From contig NZ_JAJSOH010000042.1 in assembly GCF_021277265.1 (NCBI RefSeq), positions 1 to 51,791 on the forward strand: DNA of 51,791 bases, in the 5' to 3' direction. Made by a program: the position numbers and the translations under genes. The notes beneath the pieces are model-generated. The model was not told where the DNA came from and searched no databases. It was given only the letters and a program-made list of their open reading frames with translations. The DNA is from Kineosporia rhizophila. GTDB taxonomy: Bacteria; Actinomycetota; Actinomycetes; Actinomycetales; Kineosporiaceae. Shown here piece after piece: positions 26,251-35,056 of this stretch (positions within the stretch are counted from its first letter, which is position 1; every line of letters starts with the position of its first letter).

Positions 26251-26620
26251 TCAGATCAGCCCTCGGCCCCTTTCCGTCGCTTGCCGTCCTACCGCCAGGA
26301 ACCCGACGCCAAGGCGCAAGCCACTTGCAACACTTGCTCCGGCTCGTCGGCGGATCCCGTGGTCAATCCGGAGTACGCGCAGCAGCGCCCACCCGCCCTC
26401 TGCGGCCCGTCCCCAGGCGTGAGCAGCAGCGACGTCCCTGTCCCGGTTCCTCTGCGCACACGGCAATATTCGACGAAATGCCGACAGCTTTCTTTCATTC
26501 ATACATTTCTTGCAAAAGGACACTACGGGTGACTACCGTTTCAAGAGCGCCTGCGTATCCGAAAAGCACTTCCCTGACCGCTTTCTCGTGGGCTGCACTC
26601 TTGAGCAAAGGAGCTCAACC
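26251..26620. other. Upstream region of the secreted glycanase gene
   Basis: 370 bases without a gene. A segment at about 26465-26520 is strikingly AT-rich for this genome (TTTCATTCATACATTTCTTGCAA) and probably holds the promoter. GAAAAGCACTTCCC at about 26560 loosely resembles the LacI-type sites elsewhere in the window, but matches too poorly to call. Confidence 0.45.
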
Positions 26621-28945
26621 ATGTTCACAGTTCGCCGGAGGGCGGTGGCCGCCCTGACGGTCACCGGCCTCCTCTGCGCAACGGTCACCGCCGTGAGCGC
26701 TGCAGCTCAGACCAACGCCCCGGACGAGGCCGGCCAGCAGAAGGCCTCCGCGTCCGCAGCGATCTCCCCCATCGGCATACCCGGGCGGGGAGCCTCAGTC
26801 CCGTTCCGCGAGATCGAGGCCGAGGACGCCGCCACCAACGGCACCGTGATCGGCCCAGACCGCACCTACGGTCGTCTGCCTTCCGAGGCGTCCGGACGCA
26901 GGGCGGTGACCCTCGACGCCAACGGCGAGTACGTGGACTTCACCCTTCCCGCCGCCGCCAACTCGATGGTGCTGCGCTACAGCCTGCCCGATAACGCGGC
27001 AGGCACCGGGCGGGACGCCTCACTGGCCGTGGAGACCGGCGGCCAGAAGCTCACCGATCTGGCCGTGACCTCCAGATACGGCTGGTACTACGGCGGTTAC
27101 CCGTTCAGCAACTCTCCCGGCAACAACCCGCACCACTTCTACGACGAGGCCCGCACCCTGTTCGACCGCACGCTGCCGGCCGGCAGCGTGGTGCGCGTCC
27201 GGGTGACCTCCACCGCCGCCTCCCCCACCTTCACCATCGACCTGGCCGACTTCGAGAACGTGGCCGCCCCTGCGAGCGCACCGGCCGGTGCGCTCAACAT
27301 CGTGACCGGCTACGGCGCCGATCCGACCGGGGCCGCCGATGCCACCAGCGCCGTCCAGCGGGCCGTGAACGACGGCCGCAGCCAGAACAAGACCGTCTGG
27401 ATCCCCAAGGGCACGTTCAGGGTGACCGGCCACATCATCGTCGACGGGGTGACCGTCGCCGGAGCCGGCCCCTGGCACAGCGTGCTGACCGGTACCGGGG
27501 TAGGGGTCTACGGCAAGTACGTGGGCGAGGGCGGGCCCAGCACGAACGTCACGCTCCGGGACTTCGCCATCCTCGGCGAGGTCAAGGAGCGCAACGACAG
27601 CGCCCAGGTGAACGCGATCGGCGGGGCGATGAGCAACTCCGTCGTGGACAACGTCTGGATGCAGCACACCAAGGTCGGGGCCTGGATGGACGGCCCGATG
27701 ACGAACTTCACGATCAGGAACAGCCGGATCCTGGACCAGACCGCCGACGGGGTGAACTTCCACCGGGGCGTCACCGACTCGACCGTGACCAACACCTTCG
27801 TGCGCAACATGGGCGACGACGGCCTGGCCATGTGGGCCGAGACCGACGACAACGTCCGGAACACCTTCTCGCGCAACACCGTCGTGGTCCCGGTGCTGGC
27901 CAACAACATCGCCGTCTACGGCGGCGAGGACATCTCGGTCACCGACAACGTCGTGTCCGACACCGTCACCAACGGCGGTGGCATCCACGTCGGCAACCGC
28001 TACCCCGGTGTCCAGGGCAGTACCGCCGTGCAGGGCCGGTTCACGATCAGCGGCAACACCCTGATCCGGGCCGGTAACTCCGACTACAACTGGAACTTCG
28101 GGGTCGGGGCGATCTGGTTCAACGGCCTGAACCAGCCGATCAGCGGGGCCGACATCCGGGTCAGCAACACCGACATCATCGACAGCTCCTACTCGGCCAT
28201 CCATTTCATCGAGGGCAGCACCAGCGGCGTCAGCTTCTCCGACGTGAACATCAACGGCACCGGCACCTTCGCCCTACAGCTGCAGAGCCCGGGAGCGGCC
28301 AGCTTCACCAACGTCAAGGCCACCAACATCGGCTACAGCAACCCGATCTACAGCTGCACAGGCTCCGGCTTCACCATCACGCAGGGCGCCGGCAACTCCG
28401 GCTGGTACACCGGTACCCCCTACTGCGGCCCGTGGCCCGCGCCCAACTACAGCGGCGGCAACAACAACCCGACGCCCACGCCGACCACCCCTACCCCCAC
28501 GCCGACCACGACCACGCCCCCGGCGAACGGCAACCTGGCCGCCGGCAAGAACGTCAACGCCACCAGCTTCACTGACGTCTACCGGGCCACCAACGCGGTC
28601 GACGGCAACACCTCCACCTACTGGGAGAGCTCGAACAACGCCTTCCCGCAGTCCATCACCGTCGATCTCGGTTCAGCTCAGGCGGTGGGCCGGGCCGTGG
28701 TCAAGCTCCCGCCCCCGGCCGCCTGGGGTGCTCGCAGCCAGACCATCGCCGTGTCCGGCTCCACCGACAACACCTCCTACTCCAGCGTCGTGGCGGCCAA
28801 GTCGTACAAGTTCGACCCGGCCACCGGCAACAGCGTCACGATCGCCGTCCCCTCCACGAACACCCGCTACCTGCGCCTGACCTTCACGGCCAACACCGCC
28901 TGGCCGGCCGGGCAGGCGTCCGAGGTGGAGGTGTACGCCCGCTGA
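26621..28945 (+). CDS. Secreted right-handed beta-helix glycanase, probably GH87 alpha-1,3-glucanase
   Basis: 774 residues from the ATG at 26621, with AAAGGAG seven bases upstream. A signal peptide covers roughly residues 1-33. A carbohydrate-binding module of the CBM6/35 kind follows (FREIEAEDAATNG...VDFTLPAAANSMVLRYS). A parallel beta-helix starts at NIVTGYGADPTGAADATSAVQ near 225. Inside it, TADGVNFHRG and MGDDGLAMW (Asp399, Asp400) resemble the catalytic region of GH87 mutanases. A Thr/Pro linker at about 612-635 joins a C-terminal F5/8 (discoidin) domain. This layout fits enzymes that attack alpha-1,3-glucan of fungal walls or dental-type mutan; another beta-helix family is possible. Confidence 0.8.
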   Translation: MFTVRRRAVAALTVTGLLCATVTAVSAAAQTNAPDEAGQQKASASAAISPIGIPGRGASVPFREIEAEDAATNGTVIGPDRTYGRLPSEASGRRAVTLDANGEYVDFTLPAAANSMVLRYSLPDNAAGTGRDASLAVETGGQKLTDLAVTSRYGWYYGGYPFSNSPGNNPHHFYDEARTLFDRTLPAGSVVRVRVTSTAASPTFTIDLADFENVAAPASAPAGALNIVTGYGADPTGAADATSAVQRAVNDGRSQNKTVWIPKGTFRVTGHIIVDGVTVAGAGPWHSVLTGTGVGVYGKYVGEGGPSTNVTLRDFAILGEVKERNDSAQVNAIGGAMSNSVVDNVWMQHTKVGAWMDGPMTNFTIRNSRILDQTADGVNFHRGVTDSTVTNTFVRNMGDDGLAMWAETDDNVRNTFSRNTVVVPVLANNIAVYGGEDISVTDNVVSDTVTNGGGIHVGNRYPGVQGSTAVQGRFTISGNTLIRAGNSDYNWNFGVGAIWFNGLNQPISGADIRVSNTDIIDSSYSAIHFIEGSTSGVSFSDVNINGTGTFALQLQSPGAASFTNVKATNIGYSNPIYSCTGSGFTITQGAGNSGWYTGTPYCGPWPAPNYSGGNNNPTPTPTTPTPTPTTTTPPANGNLAAGKNVNATSFTDVYRATNAVDGNTSTYWESSNNAFPQSITVDLGSAQAVGRAVVKLPPPAAWGARSQTIAVSGSTDNTSYSSVVAAKSYKFDPATGNSVTIAVPSTNTRYLRLTFTANTAWPAGQASEVEVYAR

Positions 28946-29255
28946 ACGAACGCTGACCGATCCTGGGGCCCGTTCCCCCGGGCCCCAGGATCCAGCGAAA
29001 GCGCCTCGGGTCAGCCCCATCCGCATGTGCGGTTTTCGTAACGACCTGACGCCCGCCTCCCTCTTCTGAAAGCCCAACACCCGTGTGCCGGTGCCCACCA
29101 ACGGCATGCTGGTCGCCCGACGGCCCTTGCAATATTCCGTGGGATCTGATCCCCCGGCCTTAGTAGGGTCCTCGTGTTACGTATGGGGCTTTTGCCGTGT
29201 CTGCACGCAGACCCGGTGATGGCGCGCCGTAGGGCGTGCGATGGAGGGGTAAGCA
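28946..29255. other. Intergenic region before the MMPL gene
   Basis: 310 bases. It contains the terminator of the glycanase gene and the ribosome site GGAGGGG of the MMPL gene. TTGCAA near 29128 is a possible -35 box. Nothing else is seen. Confidence 0.5.
28959..28992 (+). terminator. Terminator of the glycanase gene
   Basis: GATCCTGGGGCCCG pairs perfectly with CGGGCCCCAGGATC across a six-base loop, 14 bases after the stop codon. There is no T-run, as is common in GC-rich actinobacteria. Confidence 0.75.
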
Positions 29256-31460
29256 GTGAATCGCGTTTTCAGAGGTCTGGGGCACCTCGTGGCCCAGCGC
29301 CCGTGGTGGGTCCTCGGCTCCTGGGTGGTCTTCGCGGTCCTGGTGGTGGCCACGGCGCCGACCGTGACCGCCACCACCGACCAGGCCGACTTCCTGCCCA
29401 ACAGCTACGACTCGATCAAGGGCTACGAGCTGATCGAGGACGCCTTCCCGCAGCAGGAACAGGCGGGCGCCACGATCGTCTTCGACCGCAGCGACGGCGC
29501 CGCACTGACCGAGCAGGACCTGGCCAAGATCGGTGAGATCACCCAGAGCCTGCAGCTGGGCGACGCGTTCGGCACGGTGGGTCAGCCCACTCCCTCGCCG
29601 AGCAACGAGGCGGCGATCGTCAACATCGGCCTGGCGCCGGACGCCACCGGCCAGGACCCGGAGGAGTTCGAGCAGGTCGCCGATCTGCGCGAGGACTTGG
29701 ACGAGGCGGTCGAGGGGTCCGGGCTGAACGAGGGGGTCACCGGTTCGCTGGCCCAGGCCTACGACCAGACCCAGTCCGGCCAGAACGCCGAGGCCATCGT
29801 GTTCGTGGCCACCATCCTGCTGATCGTCGTGCTGCTCGGGATCATCTTCCGCAGCGTGCTGATCGCGTTCATGCCGCTGGTGCTGGTCGGCATCGTCTCG
29901 GCCGTCGCCGGCGGCCTGATCTCGATGGTGGAGAAGGCGTTCGACCTCAACCACGACCCGTCCACCAGCGTCATCCTGATCGTGGTGCTGTTCGGTATCG
30001 GGACCGACTACATCCTGTTCTTCCTCTACCGCTACCGCGAGGCCCGGCGCGACGGCATCGAGCACCGGGCCTCGGTGGCCCGCTCGATCGAGCGGGCCGG
30101 TGAGGCCATCGCCTCGGCCGGTGGCGCGGTGTTCGTGGCATTCATGACGCTGGTGCTCTCCACCCTGGGGATCTTCCAGTCGATCGGTCCCTCACTGGCG
30201 ATCGCGGTCGCGGTCACCGCGGTCGCGGCGCTCACCCTGGTTCCGGCCACGGTGACGGTGCTGAACCGGGCGCTGTTCTGGCCCTCGAAGAAGTGGCGGG
30301 AGCCGCCGCGCGGCACCCGGTTCGCGGCCGTCGGCGCCTCGCTGGGCCGGCACCCGGTGCGTTACGCGGCGGGCTCGGGTGCGTTCCTGATCGTGCTGTC
30401 GGTGTTCGCCCTGCAGTTCCAGCCCAGCTTCGACCTGGGCGAGAGCAGTTCGGCCTCCGACGTGGAGTCGGCCACCGCCACCGCGACGATGGAGGAGAAG
30501 GGCTTCAGCGCCGGGGCGACCGACCCGACGCCGATCGTGCTGCACCGCAACGACGGTCAGGCGCTGGCCGAGGACGCGGTGGCCACGTTCAGCGAGCAGA
30601 TCGCCGCGGTCGACGGCGTCGGGCAGGTCACCGATCCGGTGATCTCCCCAGACAACCCCAGCACCGCGATGATCATGACCATCCTGGAGAACGACTCGGC
30701 CTCCGACGCGGCGCTGGCGACGGTCAAGGACGACCTGCGCCCGGCGGCCGACGAGGCGGCACCGGAGGGGACGGTCGCCTACGTGGCCGGCACCGCCGGG
30801 GTGTTCGTCGACTTCCAGGCCGCGATGAACCGGGACTACTCGGTGGTCTTCCCGGTCGCCGCCGTGATCATCTTCCTGATCCTGGCGGTGCTGCTGCGCA
30901 GCCTGGTCGCGCCCTGGTACCTGATGCTCTCGGTCGGCCTCGGCTTCGCCGCCACCCTGGGCGCCGCCGTCCTGGTCTTCCAGAACATCAAGGGCGAGGA
31001 AGGCCTGATCTTCCTGCTGCCGATCTACATCTACCTGTTCGTGGTCGCGCTCGGCACCGACTACAACATCCTGATGGTGGCCCGGCTGCGCGAGGAGGCC
31101 CGGGACGGCCGGAGCCCGAGGGACGCGGCGGCGAAGGCGGTCGAGCACGCCGGCCCGACCATCGCCGCGGCCGGTGTGATCCTGGCCGGCACGTTCGCCT
31201 CGCTGATGCTGGCCGGCAACTCGCTGCTGACCACGATGGGCTTCGCGGTGTCGTTCGGCATCTTCATCGCCGCGTTCGTGATGTCGATGTTCTTCACCCC
31301 GGCCCTGACCGCGCTGCTGGGCCACGCGGCCTGGTGGCCCGGGCACGGGGACACTGCTCCTCCCGGTCACTCCGGCGAGAAGCGGGAACCGGGAGAGCCG
31401 CGCGAACCCGGTGACCCGGGTGAGCCCGTCCGGCCGGTCGAGCCGGAACACAGCTCGTAA
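29256..31460 (+). CDS. MMPL family RND transporter
   Basis: 734 residues from a GTG at 29256, with GGAGGGG six bases upstream. It has two halves, each with one membrane segment, an extracytoplasmic loop and five further segments. The family's charged motifs are GIGTDYILFFLYRYREARRDG in the first half and LGTDYNILMVARLREEARDG in the second. Such proteins export lipids, siderophores or drugs using the proton gradient. The last ~40 residues are a Pro/Glu/Gly-rich cytoplasmic tail (GEPREPGDPGEPVRPVEP). It stands alone, so the cargo is unknown. Confidence 0.93.
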   Translation: MNRVFRGLGHLVAQRPWWVLGSWVVFAVLVVATAPTVTATTDQADFLPNSYDSIKGYELIEDAFPQQEQAGATIVFDRSDGAALTEQDLAKIGEITQSLQLGDAFGTVGQPTPSPSNEAAIVNIGLAPDATGQDPEEFEQVADLREDLDEAVEGSGLNEGVTGSLAQAYDQTQSGQNAEAIVFVATILLIVVLLGIIFRSVLIAFMPLVLVGIVSAVAGGLISMVEKAFDLNHDPSTSVILIVVLFGIGTDYILFFLYRYREARRDGIEHRASVARSIERAGEAIASAGGAVFVAFMTLVLSTLGIFQSIGPSLAIAVAVTAVAALTLVPATVTVLNRALFWPSKKWREPPRGTRFAAVGASLGRHPVRYAAGSGAFLIVLSVFALQFQPSFDLGESSSASDVESATATATMEEKGFSAGATDPTPIVLHRNDGQALAEDAVATFSEQIAAVDGVGQVTDPVISPDNPSTAMIMTILENDSASDAALATVKDDLRPAADEAAPEGTVAYVAGTAGVFVDFQAAMNRDYSVVFPVAAVIIFLILAVLLRSLVAPWYLMLSVGLGFAATLGAAVLVFQNIKGEEGLIFLLPIYIYLFVVALGTDYNILMVARLREEARDGRSPRDAAAKAVEHAGPTIAAAGVILAGTFASLMLAGNSLLTTMGFAVSFGIFIAAFVMSMFFTPALTALLGHAAWWPGHGDTAPPGHSGEKREPGEPREPGDPGEPVRPVEPEHSS

Positions 31461-31474
31461 GTCGCCCGAACGCG

Positions 31475-31516
31475 AAGAAGGGGGTCCCACCCGAACCCGG
31501 GTGGGACCCCCTTCTT
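31475..31516. terminator. Bidirectional terminator
   Basis: An 18-bp perfect stem (31475-31492 with 31499-31516) has a six-base loop and A- and T-rich outer ends (AAGAAG...CTTCTT). It works in both directions between the MMPL gene and the convergent small membrane protein gene. Confidence 0.88.
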
Positions 31517-31522
31517 GTGTGT

Positions 31523-31660
31523 TCAGCCTCCGAACAGGGCGGTCACCTTCTGCGCGGTCTCGAAGATGCCGTAGGCCAGTGCCACACCGACGATCACCCA
31601 CAGGGCGATCGCGGCGACCGCCGCACCCTGGGTACCAGCGGCCTTCACTTCGTCACTCAT
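31523..31660 (-). CDS. MFS transporter small subunit (45 residues)
   Basis: The ATG at 31660 begins a 45-residue protein, MSDEVKAAGTQGAAVAAIALW, with one membrane helix and a short tail ending TALFGG. Small proteins of this form are found immediately downstream of oxalate/formate antiporter-like MFS genes, as here with a 22-base gap, and are annotated as their small subunit. Its function is not established. It may stabilise or modulate the transporter in the cytoplasmic membrane. Confidence 0.78.
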   Translation of the reverse strand: MSDEVKAAGTQGAAVAAIALWVIVGVALAYGIFETAQKVTALFGG

Positions 31661-31682
31661 CGCGTTCCTCGTCTTCCGAAAA

Positions 31683-33056
31683 TCAGGCCGTCTTACCGGG
31701 AATCGCGTCTCCGGCGGCCGCCGGGGCGGTCTGCCGGGCACTGCCGATCGAGCGCACCAGGGCGTTGGCCACGAATCCGACCACCATGATCGCCACCATG
31801 ATGGCGAAGGACAGCGTGTACAGGTCCGCGCCCTCCTTGCCGTCGGCGATCTGGGCGTCGGCCACGGCGTTGACCACCAGCGGCCCGGCCACCCCGGCGG
31901 CCGACCAGGCGGTCAGCAGCCGGCCGTGGATGGCGCCGACCTGCAGACCACCGAAGAGGTCCTTCAGGTAGGCCGGGATGGTGGCGAAGCCGCCGCCGTA
32001 GAAGCTCAGGATCAGGCAGGCGGTGGCCACGAACAGGCCCACGCTGCTGGTGCCGCTCAGCGCCAGCACCAGGTACAGCAGAGCCCCGACACCGAGGTAG
32101 ACCGCGTAGACGGGCTTGCGGCCGATGGTGTCGGAGGTGGTGGACCAGACGAAGCGGCCGGCCATGTTGCACAGCGACAGCAGACCCACGAAGCCTGCGG
32201 CCTCGGTGGCGTCCACGTCGGAGAAGAAGTCCTGGATCATCGGCGCGGCCTGCTCGAGGATGCCGATGCCCGCGGTGACGTTGCAGAACAGCACCGTCCA
32301 GAGCAGCCAGAACTGCGGCGTGCGGATGGCCTGGTCGGCCGTCAGGTCAGCCGGCGCTCCCCCACCCAGACCGGGGCGACGGGCAGCAGCGGTCACGGCC
32401 GAGGCGGAGCTGAAGCCCGGAGGCGTCCAGTCGGCGGCCGGAACCCGGATCACCCAGGCGCCCAGCGCCATCATCACCGCGTAGATCACGGCCAGCGTGA
32501 GCATGGTCGGGGCGATCGCGTCTTCCGGAGCGTCCGCGTAGCGCGCCAGCAGTTCACTGGTCAGCGGGGAGGCGACCAGTGCCCCACCACCGAAGCCCAT
32601 GATGGCCAGGCCGGTGGCCAGACCGGGCCGGTCGGGGAACCACTTGATCAGCGTGGACACCGGGGAGATGTACCCGATGCCCAGGCCGATCCCGCCGATC
32701 ACGCCGTAGCCCAGGTAGACCAGCCAGAGCTGGTTCGAGGCCACGCCCAGCGCGCTGACCAGGAAGCCGGTGACCCAGCAGAGCGCCGAGACGGCCATCG
32801 CCTTGCGCGGGCCGTTGCGCTCCACCCAGGTCCCGCCGAAAGCGGCCGACAGCCCGAGCATGACGATCGCGATCGAGAACACGATCCCGATCGCTGTCAG
32901 GCTGGAGTCGAAGTGGGTGACCAGGGGGCCCTTGAACACGCTGAACGCGTAGACCTCACCGATCGACAGATGCACCGCGAGCGCGGCGGGAGGCACCAGC
33001 CACCGGTTGTAACCGGGAGGGGCTACGGTGCGTTCACGGTCGAGAACTGACGGCAT
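31683..33056 (-). CDS. OFA-type MFS transporter (oxalate/formate antiporter family)
   Basis: 457 residues from the ATG at 33056. Twelve membrane segments are evident. The N-terminal PPAALAVHLSIGEVYAFSVFKGPL and GGIGLGIGYISPVSTLIKWFPDRPGLATG are typical of the OFA subfamily of the major facilitator superfamily. Members exchange or carry carboxylates such as oxalate, formate or pyruvate. The divergent genes encode an FmdB-like protein and formamidase, which releases formate, so formate export is a sensible hypothesis. Confidence 0.92.
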   Translation of the reverse strand: MPSVLDRERTVAPPGYNRWLVPPAALAVHLSIGEVYAFSVFKGPLVTHFDSSLTAIGIVFSIAIVMLGLSAAFGGTWVERNGPRKAMAVSALCWVTGFLVSALGVASNQLWLVYLGYGVIGGIGLGIGYISPVSTLIKWFPDRPGLATGLAIMGFGGGALVASPLTSELLARYADAPEDAIAPTMLTLAVIYAVMMALGAWVIRVPAADWTPPGFSSASAVTAAARRPGLGGGAPADLTADQAIRTPQFWLLWTVLFCNVTAGIGILEQAAPMIQDFFSDVDATEAAGFVGLLSLCNMAGRFVWSTTSDTIGRKPVYAVYLGVGALLYLVLALSGTSSVGLFVATACLILSFYGGGFATIPAYLKDLFGGLQVGAIHGRLLTAWSAAGVAGPLVVNAVADAQIADGKEGADLYTLSFAIMVAIMVVGFVANALVRSIGSARQTAPAAAGDAIPGKTA

Positions 33057-33230
33057 TGTGGGTTCGCTTCCTAAATGCTCTCCGTTGGGCGTTTCGGGAA
33101 CAGGCTGGCACAAGTGAGGCCGAAGGGCCTCTTGTGATCAGCTCCGGAATCCGGTCCAAACCGGCAAACCCTTGCCAACCGCGGGCACCGGTGATGTCCT
33201 ACCGGATGGGCCCGTCGTCGCGGAGGTGCC

Positions 33231-33506
33231 ATGCCACTGTACGAATTCCGTTGCAGTGCCTGCGGTTCGTTCGAGCGCACCTTCCCGATGAGCACCGTGC
33301 CCCCGTCCCTGGCCTGCCCGGACTGCGCGGAACCGGCCGCCCGGCGCCCCGGTGGTTCACCGGGTCGCGGCTCCTCCCCCGTCGCCCGTGCCGTCGAAGC
33401 CACTCACCGCAGCGCTCACGAGCCCGCCGTGGTCCGGCAGCCTCCACCCGGACCCGGCCACCGCGTGAGCCGCGATCCCCGCCATGCCCAGCTCCCTCGT
33501 CCTTAG
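33231..33506 (+). CDS. FmdB family zinc ribbon protein
   Basis: 91 residues from the ATG at 33231. The first 40 residues are the FmdB zinc ribbon: MPLYEFRCSACGSFE and LACPDCAEPA give two CxxC pairs. The remainder is a basic, Pro-rich, probably unstructured tail. FmdB proteins are often encoded next to amidase genes, and a regulatory role is suspected. The formamidase gene starts 25 bases downstream, so the two are one operon. Confidence 0.88.
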   Translation: MPLYEFRCSACGSFERTFPMSTVPPSLACPDCAEPAARRPGGSPGRGSSPVARAVEATHRSAHEPAVVRQPPPGPGHRVSRDPRHAQLPRP

Positions 33507-33530
33507 TTCGCTCTTCGAAGGAGGATCTAC

Positions 33531-34787
33531 ATGCCCGAACTGCTGTACCCCCTCGACTCGACGAAGCGTTTCACCGACCAGGAGAAGGTGGGCCACAACC
33601 GCTGGCACCCCGACATCCCGCCGGCGGTGACCGTGCGGCCGGGCGACGAGTTCCGGGTGCACGTGCGCGAATGGTTCGACGGCGCGATCGTCAACGACGA
33701 CTCGGCCGAGGACATCCTGAACGCACCGCTGAGCACCGTGCACTGTCTTTCGGGACCGTTCGCCGTGCAGGGCGCCAGACCCGGCGATCTGCTGGTCGTC
33801 GACATCCTCGACGTCGGCCCGATCCCGCAGGAAGACAGCGGGCCGCTGGCCGGGCAGGGCTGGGGCTACACCGGCATCTTCGCCACCGACAACGGCGGCG
33901 GCTTCCTCACCGAGCGCTTCCCCGACGCGTACAAGGCGATCTGGGACTTCAGCGGCCATGTCGCGACTTCCCGCCATGTCCCGGGGGTTTCGTTCACCGG
34001 AATCATGCACCCGGGTCTGATGGGCACGGCGCCGTCTGCGGCCCTGCTGGCCAAGTGGAACGCCCGCGAAGGCGCCCTGATCGCAACCGATCCCAACCGC
34101 GTCCCCCCGCTGGCGCTGCCCCCTCTGCCCACCGACGCCGTCCTCGGGTCGTTGACCGGAGACGCCTTCACCCGGGCCGCCGCCGAAGCAGCCCGCACCG
34201 CACCGCCTCGTGAGAACGGCGGCAACCAGGACATCAAGAACCTGACGCGCGGCTCGCGGGTGTTCTATCCGGTGTTCGTCGACGGCGCGAACCTCTCGGT
34301 CGGTGATCTGCACTTCTCCCAGGGCGACGGGGAGATCACGTTCTGCGGGGCGATCGAGATGGGTGGCTTCATCGATCTGCGGGTCGACCTGATCCCGGGC
34401 GGGATGAGCACGTACGGGGTCTCGGAGAACGCGATCTTCATGCCCGGGAACGAAGGGCCGGTCTACTCGGACTGGCTGGCGTTCTCGGGAACTTCGGTCA
34501 CGCTCGACGGTGAGCAGCGCTATCTCGACTCACAGCTGGCTTTTCAGCGGGCCTGCCTGCACGCCATCGACTACCTGACCAAGTTCGGCTACTCGCCGGA
34601 GCAGGCCTACCTGATCCTGGGCGCCGCGCCGATCGAGGGGCGGTTCTCGGGCGTGGTCGACATCCCCAACGCCTGTGCCACGGTGTATCTGCCCACCGCG
34701 ATCTTCGACTTCCCGGTGACACCCTCGGTGCACGGGCCGGCGCAGATCGACCCGGGCATCGGCGCACCGCACGCCTCCCGCGGGTAA
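33531..34787 (+). CDS. fmdA: Acetamidase/formamidase
   Basis: 418 residues from the ATG at 33531, with GAAGGAGG a few bases upstream. The sequence matches the FmdA/AmdA family along its whole length (HNRWHPDIPPAVTVRPGDEF, GVSFTGIMHPGLMG, GGNQDIKNLTRGSRVFYPVFV, HFSQGDGEITFCGAIEMGGF). These cytosolic enzymes hydrolyse formamide to formate and ammonia, supplying nitrogen. The conserved histidines of HNRWHP and the acidic residues of GDGE are likely metal or catalytic residues. It shares an operon with the zinc ribbon gene and lies opposite an OFA-type transporter. Confidence 0.93.
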   Translation: MPELLYPLDSTKRFTDQEKVGHNRWHPDIPPAVTVRPGDEFRVHVREWFDGAIVNDDSAEDILNAPLSTVHCLSGPFAVQGARPGDLLVVDILDVGPIPQEDSGPLAGQGWGYTGIFATDNGGGFLTERFPDAYKAIWDFSGHVATSRHVPGVSFTGIMHPGLMGTAPSAALLAKWNAREGALIATDPNRVPPLALPPLPTDAVLGSLTGDAFTRAAAEAARTAPPRENGGNQDIKNLTRGSRVFYPVFVDGANLSVGDLHFSQGDGEITFCGAIEMGGFIDLRVDLIPGGMSTYGVSENAIFMPGNEGPVYSDWLAFSGTSVTLDGEQRYLDSQLAFQRACLHAIDYLTKFGYSPEQAYLILGAAPIEGRFSGVVDIPNACATVYLPTAIFDFPVTPSVHGPAQIDPGIGAPHASRG

Positions 34788-34870
34788 TTCGCTTGCTGCG
34801 CCCGGAAAGAGCCTGGGAGTCTTGGTCCGGCACGAAGCGCCGGTGAGAGACCCCTCGCCGACACCGAACT

Positions 34871-35038
34871 CGTGCTCACAACCGGATCCCGAAGCGCAGA
34901 CGCGGGTTACTTCGACTCCTAATCGGCATGTCGCGGGTTCGAATCCCGTCGCCGGGACCAACGCCCCGGTGTAGCTCAGCCTGGTAGAGCAGCTTGTACC
35001 TTCGTCGCCCAGGATCTCGGGATCCGGTTGTGAGCACG
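34871..35038 (+). ncRNA. Y RNA (YrlA-like) with a circularly permuted tRNA module
   Basis: A perfect 22-bp stem (34871-34892 with 35017-35038) encloses an internal loop and a second helix (34899-34902 with 35003-35006; 34905-34910 with 34996-35000, one bulged T). This leads into a complete tRNA cloverleaf in permuted order. Its parts are: anticodon arm 34912-34926 with loop CTCCTAA (CCU anticodon, U33, A37); T arm 34933-34949 with loop TTCGAAT; acceptor 3' strand 34950-34956 followed by A and CCA (34957-34960); acceptor 5' strand 34965-34971; D arm 34974-34990 with GG in its loop. Bacterial Y RNAs of the YrlA type carry a tRNA-like module on a Ro-binding stem and are encoded beside rsr, which starts 19 bases downstream. 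The exact transcript ends are unknown. Confidence 0.85.
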
Positions 35039-35056
35039 TCCTGAACAGGAAGCGTC
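35039..35056 (+). promoter_or_regulatory. Ribosome site of rsr inside a small hairpin
   Basis: AGGAAG at 35047-35052 is the ribosome site, four bases before the ATG at 35057. TCCT (35039-35042) can pair with AGGA (35047-35050) around a GAAC loop, stacked on the end of the Y RNA stem. It may tune rsr translation if both are on one transcript. Confidence 0.4.

Noticed and set aside
34912..34960. A truncated ordinary tRNA gene or an integration (att) site at the 3' end of a tRNA.
   Set aside because: Both tRNA halves are complete, pair with each other as a permuted cloverleaf, and are enclosed by a perfect 22-bp stem next to rsr. No integrase or element boundary is nearby.
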